This document shows, piece after piece, positions 1 through 5,428 of a stretch of DNA of 6,898 bases. Both the position numbers and the translations under genes were made by a program. The notes below the pieces were generated by a model that saw only the letters and a program-made list of their open reading frames with translations, did not search any database and had not been told where the DNA came from. The stretch's first letter is position 1. Each line of letters starts with the position of its first letter. The DNA is from Bacillota bacterium (GTDB lineage: Bacteria > Bacillota > Clostridia > Tissierellales > Peptoniphilaceae), in the NCBI GenBank assembly GCA_023393815.1, contig JAEXBU010000010.1, forward strand, positions 1 through 6,898. The letters are read 5' to 3'.

Positions 1-92
1 CCCTTGGGGCCCTTCACTTCAACCACATGACCGTTCAGCTTCACTTCTACGCCGGTAGGGATTTCGATAGTATTTTTTCCGATTCTGGACAT
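1..92 (-). CDS. rplF: 50S ribosomal protein L6, N-terminal fragment (cut by window edge)
   Basis: L6 binds 23S rRNA near the sarcin-ricin loop and the factor-binding site of the 50S subunit. Only the first 30 codons plus two bases are present; the rest lies left of the window. The visible peptide begins MSRIGKNTIEIPTGVEVKL and continues to VEVKGPKG, the typical L6 start (MSRIGKxPIxIPxGV...VKGPKG). The ATG at 90-92 follows an AAGGAG ribosome-binding site at 99-104 with a 6 nt spacer. It lies 15 nt after the rpsH stop, the standard spc-operon order S8-L6. The identity is secure from sequence and position, although the fragment cannot show whether the gene is intact further on. Confidence 0.95.
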   Translation of the reverse strand, partial: MSRIGKNTIEIPTGVEVKLNGHVVEVKGPK

Positions 93-107
93 CTTTTTCT
101 CCTTCCT

Positions 108-503
108 TTACCAAACGTAGCAGAGAACTTCTCCGCCAACTTGTTCCTTGCGTGCATCGCGGTCGGTCATGATTCCCTTGGATGTGGAAATGACAGCAAT
201 TCCCAATCCGCCTAGTACTTTGGGGATTTCCGTGTTCTTTGCGTAGACGCGAAGACCGGGTTTGGAAATGCGCTTGATGCCGCTGATTACTTTTTCGTCG
301 TTTCTTCCGTATTTTAACTCTACATTAATTTTGCCTTGAGGCCCTTCTTCAAGAACTTCGTAGCCTTTAATATAGCCTTCCTCGAGAAGGATACGGGCGA
401 TTTCCGCCTTTATTTTGGAAGCGGGAATCTCAACAGATTTATGTTTTGCATCGTTGCCATTACGGATTCTCGTAAGCATATCTGCAATAGGGTCTGTCAT
501 CAT
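108..503 (-). CDS. rpsH: 30S ribosomal protein S8
   Basis: S8 is a primary 16S rRNA-binding protein of the 30S body/platform. In E. coli it also represses its own spc operon at the level of mRNA. The product is 131 aa, close to the usual 130-132. It begins MMTDPIADMLTRIRN and ends with the S8 signature STSKGIMTDRDARKEQ (about 106-121) followed by VGGEVLCYVW. The frame is open upstream to a TTG at 507-509, but that codon is only 2 nt from the AGGAGG at 512-517. The ATG at 501-503 has an 8 nt spacer and is preferred; a second ATG at 498-500 (MTDPIAD) is also possible. It lies 25 nt after rpsN and 15 nt before rplF. No self-regulatory S8 site could be recognised by eye. Confidence 0.97.
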   Translation of the reverse strand: MMTDPIADMLTRIRNGNDAKHKSVEIPASKIKAEIARILLEEGYIKGYEVLEEGPQGKINVELKYGRNDEKVISGIKRISKPGLRVYAKNTEIPKVLGGLGIAVISTSKGIMTDRDARKEQVGGEVLCYVW

Positions 504-511
504 AGTCAATT

Positions 512-517
512 CCTCCT
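512..517 (-). promoter_or_regulatory. Shine-Dalgarno site deciding the rpsH start
   Basis: The minus strand reads AGGAGG here. Spacers are 2 nt to the upstream TTG (507-509), 8 nt to the ATG at 501-503 and 11 nt to the next ATG at 498-500. The 8 nt spacing matches most other genes in this window and favours the first ATG. Confidence 0.8.
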
Positions 518-528
518 TTCGGTTAGCC

Positions 529-714
529 TTACCAGCTTGCCTTTCTTACGCCGGGGATTTGTCCTGCGTAAGCCAGCTTGCGAAAACAAATTCTGCAAAT
601 GCCGTATTTTCTGAGTACGGCGTGGGGGCGCCCGCAAATTTTGCATCGGGTGTAGTTTCTAGCGCTGTACTTTCCTTTACGTTTTTGCTTAGCCACCATG
701 GATTTCTTTGCCAC
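529..714 (-). CDS. rpsN: 30S ribosomal protein S14, short zinc-binding type (S14Z)
   Basis: S14 sits in the head of the 30S subunit and is needed for late assembly next to S3, S10 and S19. The 61 aa product is the short form (the zinc-free paralogue is about 90-100 aa). Two CX2C pairs, C24-C27 and C40-C43, would bind one Zn ion, and the C-terminus GQIPGVRKASW is the family signature. The start is a GTG at 712-714 giving MAKKSMVAKQKRKGKYS; it aligns with the usual MAKxSMxxKxxR start and has AGGAGG at 723-728 with an 8 nt spacer. An internal ATG at 697-699 would drop five conserved residues and lacks a comparable SD. The gap from the rplE stop is only 3 nt, so the SD lies in the last rplE codons and translation is probably coupled. 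The paralogue-specific symbol rpsZ is also used for this form. Confidence 0.96.
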   Translation of the reverse strand: MAKKSMVAKQKRKGKYSARNYTRCKICGRPHAVLRKYGICRICFRKLAYAGQIPGVRKASW

Positions 715-717
715 AGT

Positions 718-1269
718 TTAACCCTCCTTCTTTGCAAAAGGCATACCCATCTTCGCGAGGAAAGACTTTGCCTCTTCATCCGTTTCGGCGGTGGTCACGA
801 TCGTGATGTCCATGCCGCGCAACGTATCGATTTTATCGTATTCGATTTCCGGGAAAATCAGTTGTTCTTTGAGTCCCAGTGCATAATTTCCTCTGCCGTC
901 GAATGCCGTCGATTTAATGCCACGGAAGTCGCGAACACGAGGTAGGGCGACGTTCATTAACTTGTCGAGGAAATCATACATTCTGTCACCGCGAAGGGTA
1001 ACTTTGCAACCGATGGCGCTGCCTTCACGCAACTTAAAGTTTGCGATGGACTTGCGCGCTTTCGTAATGATCGGTTTTTGCCCGGCGATTAAGGTCAAGT
1101 CGTTGACGGCGCTTTCCAGCGCTTTCGGATTGTCCTTTGCTTCGCCCAGCCCTATATTAATCACGACCTTTTCAAGACGAGGAATTTGCATCGTATTGGC
1201 ATACTTAAACTCGTCCATTAAAGCAGGTGCGACTTCGTTGTTGATTTTTTCTCTTAATCTCGATGTCAT
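718..1269 (-). CDS. rplE: 50S ribosomal protein L5
   Basis: L5 binds 5S rRNA and forms part of the central protuberance, contacting the P-site tRNA and the 30S head. The 183 aa product is close to the usual ~180. It begins MTSRLREKINNEVAPALM and carries the conserved segments LEKVVINIGLGEA (near 33-45), GQKPIITKARKSIANFKLREG (near 63-83) and LPRVRDFRGI (near 109-118). A GTG at 1270-1272 is directly in front of the ATG at 1267-1269. The AGGAGG at 1276-1281 is 3 nt from the GTG but 6 nt from the ATG, and the family normally begins MxSRL, so the ATG is chosen. The SD overlaps the TAA of rplX, suggesting coupling. In E. coli, S8 represses spc translation at this very start; no clear equivalent is recognised here. 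Confidence 0.97.
   Translation of the reverse strand: MTSRLREKINNEVAPALMDEFKYANTMQIPRLEKVVINIGLGEAKDNPKALESAVNDLTLIAGQKPIITKARKSIANFKLREGSAIGCKVTLRGDRMYDFLDKLMNVALPRVRDFRGIKSTAFDGRGNYALGLKEQLIFPEIEYDKIDTLRGMDITIVTTAETDEEAKSFLAKMGMPFAKKEG
723..728 (-). promoter_or_regulatory. Shine-Dalgarno site for the GTG start of rpsN
   Basis: AGGAGG on the minus strand lies inside the last codons of rplE (AAG GAG GGT TAA). It is 8 nt from the GTG at 712-714, which supports that non-ATG start. Confidence 0.8.
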
Positions 1270-1275
1270 CACAGG

Positions 1276-1281
1276 CCTCCT
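1276..1281 (-). promoter_or_regulatory. Shine-Dalgarno site deciding the rplE start
   Basis: AGGAGG on the minus strand shares one base with the rplX stop codon (TAA at 1281-1283, read TAAGGAGG). It is 6 nt from the ATG at 1267-1269 and only 3 nt from the adjacent GTG at 1270-1272. Confidence 0.75.
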
Positions 1282-1595
1282 TACTTATCAGAAATCGTAG
1301 CGCCGGAGGATTTCATAACACGTACTTTCTTGCCGTCTTCGAACACGTAGCCGATGCGGCTTTTCGTGTTGGTCTTCGTATCGTAATACATAACGTTCGA
1401 TACGTGAATCGGGGCTTCCGTCTTCGTGATGCCGCCGGGGTTTTGCGGTCCTCTCGGTTTTTCGTGTTTCGTCACAATATTGACACCTTCGACGACGACG
1501 CGGTCAAGTTTGGGAATGGTACGAACGACCTTTCCTTTTTTGCCTTTATCCTTGCCGGAAATGACTTCGACGGTATCTCCTTTTTTGATGCGCAT
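1281..1595 (-). CDS. rplX: 50S ribosomal protein L24
   Basis: L24 is an early 50S assembly protein that binds 23S rRNA domain I near the tunnel exit. The 104 aa product has the expected length. A KOW motif spans about residues 5-31 (KGDTVEVISGKDKGKKGKVV), followed by VEGVNIVTKHEKP and a C-terminal part with SRIGYVFEDGKKVRV. Some L24 proteins carry paired cysteines in the middle C-terminal part; here that region reads YYDTKTNTKSR, without cysteine. The ATG at 1593-1595 has AGGAGG at 1605-1610 with a 9 nt spacer. The gene lies 14 nt after rplN and 11 nt before rplE, in the standard spc order L14-L24-L5. Confidence 0.97.
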   Translation of the reverse strand: MRIKKGDTVEVISGKDKGKKGKVVRTIPKLDRVVVEGVNIVTKHEKPRGPQNPGGITKTEAPIHVSNVMYYDTKTNTKSRIGYVFEDGKKVRVMKSSGATISDK

Positions 1596-1609
1596 TCTAT
1601 GCCACCTCC

Positions 1610-1978
1610 TTAAAGAACTTCCGGAGCCAAGGAGATAATACGCATAAAATTTTCTCCTCTGAGCTCACGGGTTACCGGCCCGAAAATACGGGTGCCTTGG
1701 GGATTTTTATCATCCTTAATGATGACGGCCGCATTGTCGTCGAACTTAATGTAGGTTCCGTCGGAACGGCGAATGCCTTTTTTCGAACGAACGATGACTG
1801 CCTTGACGACAGCGCCTTTTTTAACAACACCACCGGGTGTTGCGTTTTTGACCGAACAAATGACGATGTCACCAATATTAGCATAGCGACGATTGGTGCC
1901 GCCCAATACCTTAATGACGCCGAGTTCTCTCGCGCCGGAGTTGTCGGCAACTCTTAATCTGGTTTCTTGTTGAATCAT
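1610..1978 (-). CDS. rplN: 50S ribosomal protein L14
   Basis: L14 is a beta-barrel 50S protein at the subunit interface, contacting L19 and 16S rRNA (bridge B8); it is also the docking site of the silencing factor RsfS. The product is 122 aa, exactly the usual length, and begins MIQQETRLRVADNSGARE. The L14 signature lies at about 60-86 (AVIVRSKKGIRRSDG, then YIKFDDNAAVI), and the C-terminus is FMRIISLAPEVL. The ATG at 1976-1978 has AGGAGG at 1987-1992 with an 8 nt spacer. This is the first gene of the spc cluster in E. coli, where a promoter lies upstream. Here only 13 nt separate it from rpsQ and the SD overlaps the rpsQ stop, so there is no room for a separate promoter in the spacer. Confidence 0.98.
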   Translation of the reverse strand: MIQQETRLRVADNSGARELGVIKVLGGTNRRYANIGDIVICSVKNATPGGVVKKGAVVKAVIVRSKKGIRRSDGTYIKFDDNAAVIIKDDKNPQGTRIFGPVTRELRGENFMRIISLAPEVL

Positions 1979-1991
1979 CCCGAGAACCTCC

Positions 1992-2246
1992 TTATTTCGC
2001 TTTTTCTACGATTTTGACGAGGCGGAATCTCTTATCCTTCGAAAGGGGACGTGTCTCCATTGCGCGTACGGTATCGCCGACACTTGCTTCGTTGTTCTCG
2101 TCGTGCACCTTGTATTTCTTCGTGTTTTTGAATCGTTTATTGTAAATGGGGTGGCTCTTGAAGGTCTCGACGGCTACGACAATCGTCTTGTCCATGGCAT
2201 CGCTTACGACCTTACCGGAGATCACTTTTCGTTGGTTTCTTTCCAT
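1992..2246 (-). CDS. rpsQ: 30S ribosomal protein S17
   Basis: S17 is an OB-fold primary binder of the 5' domain of 16S rRNA in the 30S body. The 84 aa product matches the family length. It begins MERNQRKVISGKVVSDAMDKTIVV and has the characteristic GDTVRAMETRPLSKDKRFRL at about 57-76. The ATG at 2244-2246 is 3 nt past the rpmC stop. Its AGGAGG (2255-2260) lies in the last two rpmC codons (AAG GAG GCG TAA), 8 nt from the start, so coupled translation with L29 is likely. The stop TAA at 1992-1994 merges with the SD of rplN. Confidence 0.97.
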   Translation of the reverse strand: MERNQRKVISGKVVSDAMDKTIVVAVETFKSHPIYNKRFKNTKKYKVHDENNEASVGDTVRAMETRPLSKDKRFRLVKIVEKAK

Positions 2247-2249
2247 AAG

Positions 2250-2456
2250 TTACGCCTCCTTTTCCATATTGAGCTCGCGCTCTCTTTGGATGGTCTTGAC
2301 GCGTGCAATGTCTTTTTTCACACGCTTAATTGTGGACGGATTGTCTAATTGTCCGGTTGCAAGTTGAAAGCGAAGGTTAAAGAGCTCGTTCTTCAACTCG
2401 GACACCTTTTTATTCAGCTCATCACCGGATAAATTACGGATGTCTTTAATTTTCAT
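2250..2456 (-). CDS. rpmC: 50S ribosomal protein L29
   Basis: L29 is a small helical-hairpin protein at the peptide-exit-tunnel rim next to L23, close to where trigger factor and SRP dock. The 68 aa product begins MKIKDIRNLSGDELNKKV and contains the conserved ELFNLRFQLATGQLDNP segment (24-40) followed by the second helix with IKRVKKDIARVKT. The frame extends to a GTG at 2469-2471. The ATG at 2454-2456 is chosen because it gives the normal MKxxEIRxLS-type start and is 8 nt from a GAGGG at 2465-2469. With this start the gene overlaps the rplP 3' end by 11 nt. It is 3 nt from rpsQ. Confidence 0.95.
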   Translation of the reverse strand: MKIKDIRNLSGDELNKKVSELKNELFNLRFQLATGQLDNPSTIKRVKKDIARVKTIQRERELNMEKEA

Positions 2457-2886
2457 TACTATCGCCCTCACTTTCTTCCTTGTTTTTGACGATAAAACGC
2501 GTCTTAATGGGAAGCTTCATGGCTGCGAGACGCATGGCTTCTCTGGCGACCTCTTCTTCGACGCCACCCAATTCAAACAGGACGCGACCCGGTTTTACGA
2601 CGGCGACCCAGTATTCCGGAGCCCCTTTCCCGGAACCCATCCGCGTTTCTGCCGGTTTTTCCGTGACCGGTTTGTCGGGGAATACCTTGATCCAAATATT
2701 CCCACCACGACGAATGTAGCGGGTCATGGCACGACGGGCGGCCTCGATTTGATTGGAAGTGATCCAGGTCGGTTCCAATGCTTGGATGCCAAAATCACCG
2801 TAGGTCAACGTATTGCCTCTGTGTGCAACACCTTTCATTCTCCCGCGATGTTGTCTCCGATATTTTACTCTTTTCGGCATTAACAT
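2446..2886 (-). CDS. rplP: 50S ribosomal protein L16
   Basis: L16 binds 23S rRNA near the A-site and 5S rRNA and is needed for late 50S maturation. The product is 146 aa, about the usual 144. It begins MLMPKRVKYRRQHRGRMKG and carries IRRGGNIWIKVFPDKPVTEKP (about 58-78), PAETRMGSGKGAPEYWVAVVKPG (78-100) and an Arg at 82, matching the arginine next to the peptidyl-transferase region that is hydroxylated in E. coli. The frame is open further upstream into rpsC, but the ATG at 2884-2886 is 8 nt from AGGAGG (2895-2900) and gives the family start. The C-terminus ends in a short acidic stretch (EESEGDSNEN), partly overlapping the start of rpmC by 11 nt. Confidence 0.97.
   Translation of the reverse strand: MLMPKRVKYRRQHRGRMKGVAHRGNTLTYGDFGIQALEPTWITSNQIEAARRAMTRYIRRGGNIWIKVFPDKPVTEKPAETRMGSGKGAPEYWVAVVKPGRVLFELGGVEEEVAREAMRLAAMKLPIKTRFIVKNKEESEGDSNEN
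2465..2469 (-). promoter_or_regulatory. Shine-Dalgarno site for rpmC inside rplP
   Basis: GAGGG on the minus strand lies within the last codons of rplP, 8 nt before the ATG at 2454-2456. It is a weaker match than the AGGAGG found at most starts here, but it is well spaced and excludes the overlapping GTG at 2469-2471. Confidence 0.65.
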
Positions 2887-2894
2887 AGTGCTTT

Positions 2895-2900
2895 CCTCCT
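2895..2900 (-). promoter_or_regulatory. Shine-Dalgarno site deciding the rplP start
   Basis: AGGAGG on the minus strand lies 3 nt after the rpsC stop (2904-2906) and 8 nt before the ATG at 2884-2886. It argues against any of the longer in-frame starts reaching into rpsC. Confidence 0.85.
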
Positions 2901-2903
2901 CAC

Positions 2904-3632
2904 TTACCGTCTCTCTTGGCCTTGATTTCTGCGGTTTCCTCCGCGGCGCTTGTCGTTGCCGCGACGCTTGTTGTCTCTGCGGTTTCTGCGACCTTGGGGC
3001 GCTTCGGGAAGGACTTCTCCCTTGTAGAGCCATACCTTGACGCCGATCTTACCGTAGGTGGTGTCGGCTTCGGCAAAACCGTAGTCGATATCTGCGCGCA
3101 AGGTTTGAAGAGGAATCGTGCCTTCGCTGTAGCCTTCACGACGCGCCATATCGGCACCGCCTAAACGGCCGGAGCATTGGGTACGGATCCCTTTAACACC
3201 TAAACGCATAACCCGTTGAATGGTTTGTTTCATGGCACGGCGGAAAGCAATCCGGCGTTCCAATTGCGCTGCGATGTTTTCAGCGATTAACGTTGCGTCC
3301 AAGTCGGGATTTTTAATTTCATCCACGTTGATAACCACGCTGCGACCCGTTAATTTTTCAAGAGCTTGACGAAGTTCTTCGACGCCGGTGCCCCCGCGGC
3401 CGATAACCATGCCCGGCTTCGCCGTAGAAATGGAGATCTTGACCTTGTTGGCTGCCCGTTCAATCTCGATGCGGGAAACCCCTGCTTGGAATAAATTTTT
3501 CTTGATGTATTTGCGAATTTCGTTGTCTTCGACGAGGAGATCTCCAAAGTCTTTTTTGCCGGCATACCATTTGGAATCCCAATCTTTAATGATCCCTACA
3601 CGAAGACCGTGCGGATTTACTTTTTGACCCAT
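2904..3632 (-). CDS. rpsC: 30S ribosomal protein S3 with long basic C-terminal tail
   Basis: S3 lies in the 30S head at the mRNA entry channel and helps unwind mRNA together with S4 and S5. The product begins MGQKVNPHGLRVGIIKDW. A KH domain follows with the GXXG loop GRGG at 78-81, and the S3 C-terminal domain contains GIRTQCSGRLGGADMARREG (148-167), TIPLQTLRADIDYG and KIGVKVWLYKGEVLPE (195-210). At 242 aa it is about 20 residues longer than common Bacillota S3 proteins. The extra part is a tail at 214-242 in which 14 of 29 residues are Arg or Lys, with repeated KRRG and NRR units. The ATG at 3630-3632 is preceded by a G-rich SD (GGGGGAG at 3637-3643), less canonical than its neighbours. The gene lies 14 nt after rplV and 17 nt before rplP. 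Confidence 0.97.
   Translation of the reverse strand: MGQKVNPHGLRVGIIKDWDSKWYAGKKDFGDLLVEDNEIRKYIKKNLFQAGVSRIEIERAANKVKISISTAKPGMVIGRGGTGVEELRQALEKLTGRSVVINVDEIKNPDLDATLIAENIAAQLERRIAFRRAMKQTIQRVMRLGVKGIRTQCSGRLGGADMARREGYSEGTIPLQTLRADIDYGFAEADTTYGKIGVKVWLYKGEVLPEAPQGRRNRRDNKRRGNDKRRGGNRRNQGQERR
2907..2993 (-). repeat. Degenerate in-frame repeats coding the S3 basic tail
   Basis: This stretch encodes S3 residues 214-242. An exact 11 bp repeat (plus-strand TCTGCGGTTTC) occurs at 2928-2938 and 2976-2986, 48 bp apart and therefore in phase by 16 codons; both copies encode NRR. Between them two KRRG units (residues 222-225 and 228-231) are coded by near-identical DNA. The composition is Arg, Gly, Asn and Asp. 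I infer that replication slippage may have expanded the tail; the similarity could also arise from biased amino-acid composition. Confidence 0.55.
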
Positions 3633-3636
3633 TCTT

Positions 3637-3643
3637 CTCCCCC
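3637..3643 (-). promoter_or_regulatory. Atypical G-rich ribosome-binding site of rpsC
   Basis: The minus strand reads GGGGGAG before the rpsC ATG. Its GGAG core ends 4 nt from the start, and AGGGGG (3639-3644) is 6 nt away. Most genes in this window have AGGAGG 5-9 nt from the start, so initiation here may be weaker or lean on coupling to rplV. Confidence 0.5.
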
Positions 3644-3646
3644 TTT

Positions 3647-3982
3647 TTATTCTCTTTCGGAAACGACGACGCCGATGTGGCTGGAACGTTTCAAGATTGG
3701 ATACGCCATACCCTTTGCCTTCGGACGATAGCGTTTCATTGTCGGACCGTCGTGTGCGTAAGCTTCCTTGACGATAAGATCTTCGCGATCCAAATTCAAG
3801 TTGTTTTCCGCATTGGCGACAGCGGAGTGAAGAACTTTATACAATTCACGAGCACCGTGCTTCGGTGTGAATTTTAAAAGCGCCAGGGCTTCATCGACTT
3901 GTTTGCCGCGAATTTCCGCGCAAATGAAGTTAACCTTCAAAGGAGAAATGCGCACGTATTTTGCAATTGCTCTTGCTTCCAT
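3647..3982 (-). CDS. rplV: 50S ribosomal protein L22
   Basis: L22 binds all domains of 23S rRNA, and its beta-hairpin lines the peptide-exit tunnel at the constriction, a site of macrolide-resistance mutations. The 111 aa product is of normal length. It begins MEARAIAKYVRISPLKVNFI and has the central helices with LHSAVANAENN (51-61). The hairpin with the family signature is at about 84-103 (RYRPKAKGMAYPILKRSSHI). The hairpin tip reads GMAYPI where many homologues have GRAxxI, a normal kind of variation. The ATG at 3980-3982 has AGGAGG at 3991-3996 with an 8 nt spacer, sharing its last base with the rpsS stop (TAAGGAGG). Confidence 0.97.
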   Translation of the reverse strand: MEARAIAKYVRISPLKVNFICAEIRGKQVDEALALLKFTPKHGARELYKVLHSAVANAENNLNLDREDLIVKEAYAHDGPTMKRYRPKAKGMAYPILKRSSHIGVVVSERE

Positions 3983-3995
3983 TCGTTACTCCTCC

Positions 3996-4274
3996 TTACA
4001 TTCTCGTGGTTCTTTCGCCGCCGCCGTGACCGCGGAACGTGCGGGTCATGACGAATTCGCCGAGTTTGTGACCGACCATATCTTCGGTGATGTAAATCGG
4101 CACGTGTTTTCTGCCGTCGTGAACGGCGATGGTGTGGGATACCATTTCCGGGAAGATCGTCGAACGACGAGACCACGTTTTAATTACTTCTTTTTTGTTT
4201 GCTTCGTTGAGGGCATCAATTTTCTTCAACAGATGTTCATCTGCGAAAGGGCCCTTTTTAATGGATCTGGACAT
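3996..4274 (-). CDS. rpsS: 30S ribosomal protein S19
   Basis: S19 forms a complex with S13 in the 30S head and contacts the 50S subunit and the A-site region. The product is 92 aa, the standard length. It begins MSRSIKKGPFADEHLLKKI and contains IKTWSRRSTIFPEMVSHTIAVHDG (31-54) and the S19 signature ITEDMVGHKLGEFVMTRTFRGHGG (62-85). The ATG at 4272-4274 is preceded by GGGAGGAGG (4280-4288), offering SD pairings 5-8 nt from the start and touching the rplB stop. It lies 14 nt after rplB and 13 nt before rplV. Confidence 0.98.
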   Translation of the reverse strand: MSRSIKKGPFADEHLLKKIDALNEANKKEVIKTWSRRSTIFPEMVSHTIAVHDGRKHVPIYITEDMVGHKLGEFVMTRTFRGHGGGERTTRM

Positions 4275-4288
4275 GACTTCCTCCTCCC

Positions 4289-5119
4289 TTATTTCGTTCT
4301 ACGACGAACGATGTAACGATCGCTCTTCTTATTTTTCTTGCGGGTTTTAAGACCCAAGGCCTTCTTGCCCCAGGGCGTCATCGGGGACGGACGACCGATC
4401 GGTGTACGACCTTCACCACCACCGTGGGGGTGATCCACCGGGTTCATTGCGGACCCGCGAACGTGGGGACGAATGCCCAAGTGACGTTTTTTCCCGGCCT
4501 TACCCAAGTTAATCAATTCGTGGGCAATGTTTCCGACCGTGCCGATGGTAGCGCGACAGTCCACGCTGACTCGACGATATTCCCCAGAGGGCAAACGAAG
4601 TTGCGCCATTTTACCTTCTTTTGCGGAAAGTTGTGCCGAGGTGCCGGCTGCACGAGCGATTTGGCCACCCTTACCCGGGGTCATCTCGATGTTGTGTACC
4701 GTAGTACCGACGGGAATGGCGTGCAAGGGAAGGGCGTTGCCGATTTTAATGTCGGCATCTTCACCGGATTCCACTTTGTCGCCGACCTTTAAGCCCTTGG
4801 GAGCCAAGATGTATCTCTTTTCGCCGTCCGCATAGTTCAACAGAGCGATGTACGAGGTACGGTTCGGATCGTATTCGATTTCCACAACTTTCGCAGGCAC
4901 GCCGTCTTTCGCGCGCTTGAAGTCGATGATTCTGTACTTCTTCGTTGCACCGCCGCCTCTATGACGGCTGGTGATGTGGCCGTGTGCGTTTCGACCGGCG
5001 GATTTATTCAGGCTTACGACTAAGCTTTTTTCCGGTTTGCTTCTGGTAACTTCTTCAAAACTGGCGACGGTCATGCCACGGCGGCCGTTCGTCGTCGGTT
5101 TATATCTTTTGATCTCCAT
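4289..5119 (-). CDS. rplB: 50S ribosomal protein L2
   Basis: L2 is the highly conserved primary 23S rRNA binder required for subunit association and peptidyl-transferase activity. The 276 aa product is of normal length. It begins MEIKRYKPTTNGRRGMT and has GRNAHGHITSRHRGGGATKK (42-61), the OB and SH3-like barrel regions, and the hallmark SAMNPVDHPHGGGEGR near 223-238. His230 there corresponds to the conserved His229 of E. coli L2. A basic C-terminus follows (LKTRKKNKKSDRYIVRRR). The ATG at 5117-5119 has AGGAGG at 5127-5132 with a 7 nt spacer, placed after a tandem stop of rplW. No anomalies are visible. Confidence 0.98.
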   Translation of the reverse strand: MEIKRYKPTTNGRRGMTVASFEEVTRSKPEKSLVVSLNKSAGRNAHGHITSRHRGGGATKKYRIIDFKRAKDGVPAKVVEIEYDPNRTSYIALLNYADGEKRYILAPKGLKVGDKVESGEDADIKIGNALPLHAIPVGTTVHNIEMTPGKGGQIARAAGTSAQLSAKEGKMAQLRLPSGEYRRVSVDCRATIGTVGNIAHELINLGKAGKKRHLGIRPHVRGSAMNPVDHPHGGGEGRTPIGRPSPMTPWGKKALGLKTRKKNKKSDRYIVRRRTK

Positions 5120-5137
5120 GAATGTCCCTCCTTAGGC

Positions 5138-5428
5138 TTATTGCATGCTGTCGAAGAATTCAATCGGTTGGGAATCATCCGTTAAGGTAACGATGGCTTT
5201 CTTCCAGTTGGGACGCTTGCCGACGTTTACACCTTGACGTTTTACCTTGCCCGTCATGTTCATCGTATTGACCTTGGCTACCTTAACGGAGAAGATCGAC
5301 TCGATGGCTTTTTTGATTTCCGATTTATTGCTCGTCTTCGCTACTTCAAAGGTGTACTTGTTGTTTTCCATGTCTTCCATGGATTTTTCAGTAATGATAG
5401 GACGAAGGATGATATCAAAGTTTTTCAT
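5138..5428 (-). CDS. rplW: 50S ribosomal protein L23
   Basis: L23 sits at the tunnel exit next to L29 and is the docking site for trigger factor and SRP. The 96 aa product begins MKNFDIILRPIITEKSMEDM; RPIITEKS at about 9-16 is the family N-terminal signature. KSEIKKAIESIFSVKVAKVNT (35-55) and the KVKR/RPNWKKAIVTL segment follow. The ATG at 5426-5428 overlaps the rplD stop by one base (TAATG), and a GGAGG at 5439-5443 inside rplD serves as SD with a 10 nt spacer. This strongly suggests termination-reinitiation coupling with L4. The stop TAA (5138-5140) is followed one codon later by a second in-frame TAA at 5132-5134. Confidence 0.97.
   Translation of the reverse strand: MKNFDIILRPIITEKSMEDMENNKYTFEVAKTSNKSEIKKAIESIFSVKVAKVNTMNMTGKVKRQGVNVGKRPNWKKAIVTLTDDSQPIEFFDSMQ

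Noticed and set aside
336..945. Overlapping plus-strand open frames of up to 176 codons opposite rpsH, rpsN and rplE
   Set aside because: They lie antisense to complete, recognisable ribosomal genes, lack recognisable domains, and are explained by codon bias on the other strand.
1250..1300. Possible S8 repressor site at the rplX/rplE junction, as in E. coli spc regulation
   Set aside because: I could not recognise a 16S helix-like S8 binding motif by eye; a covariance-model search would be needed to claim it.
2440..2883. Plus-strand open frame of 147 codons opposite rplP
   Set aside because: It mirrors rplP almost exactly, has no family resemblance and no good ribosome-binding site, so it is a shadow frame.
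2887..3033. N-terminal extension of L16 by 49 residues into rpsC
   Set aside because: The extra residues are the out-of-frame reading of the S3 basic tail; the SD at 2895-2900 and the conserved MLMPKRVKYR start place the true start at 2886.
3867..4316. Plus-strand open frame of 149 codons opposite rplV, rpsS and rplB
   Set aside because: It spans three real minus-strand genes and their spacers and shows no protein signature.
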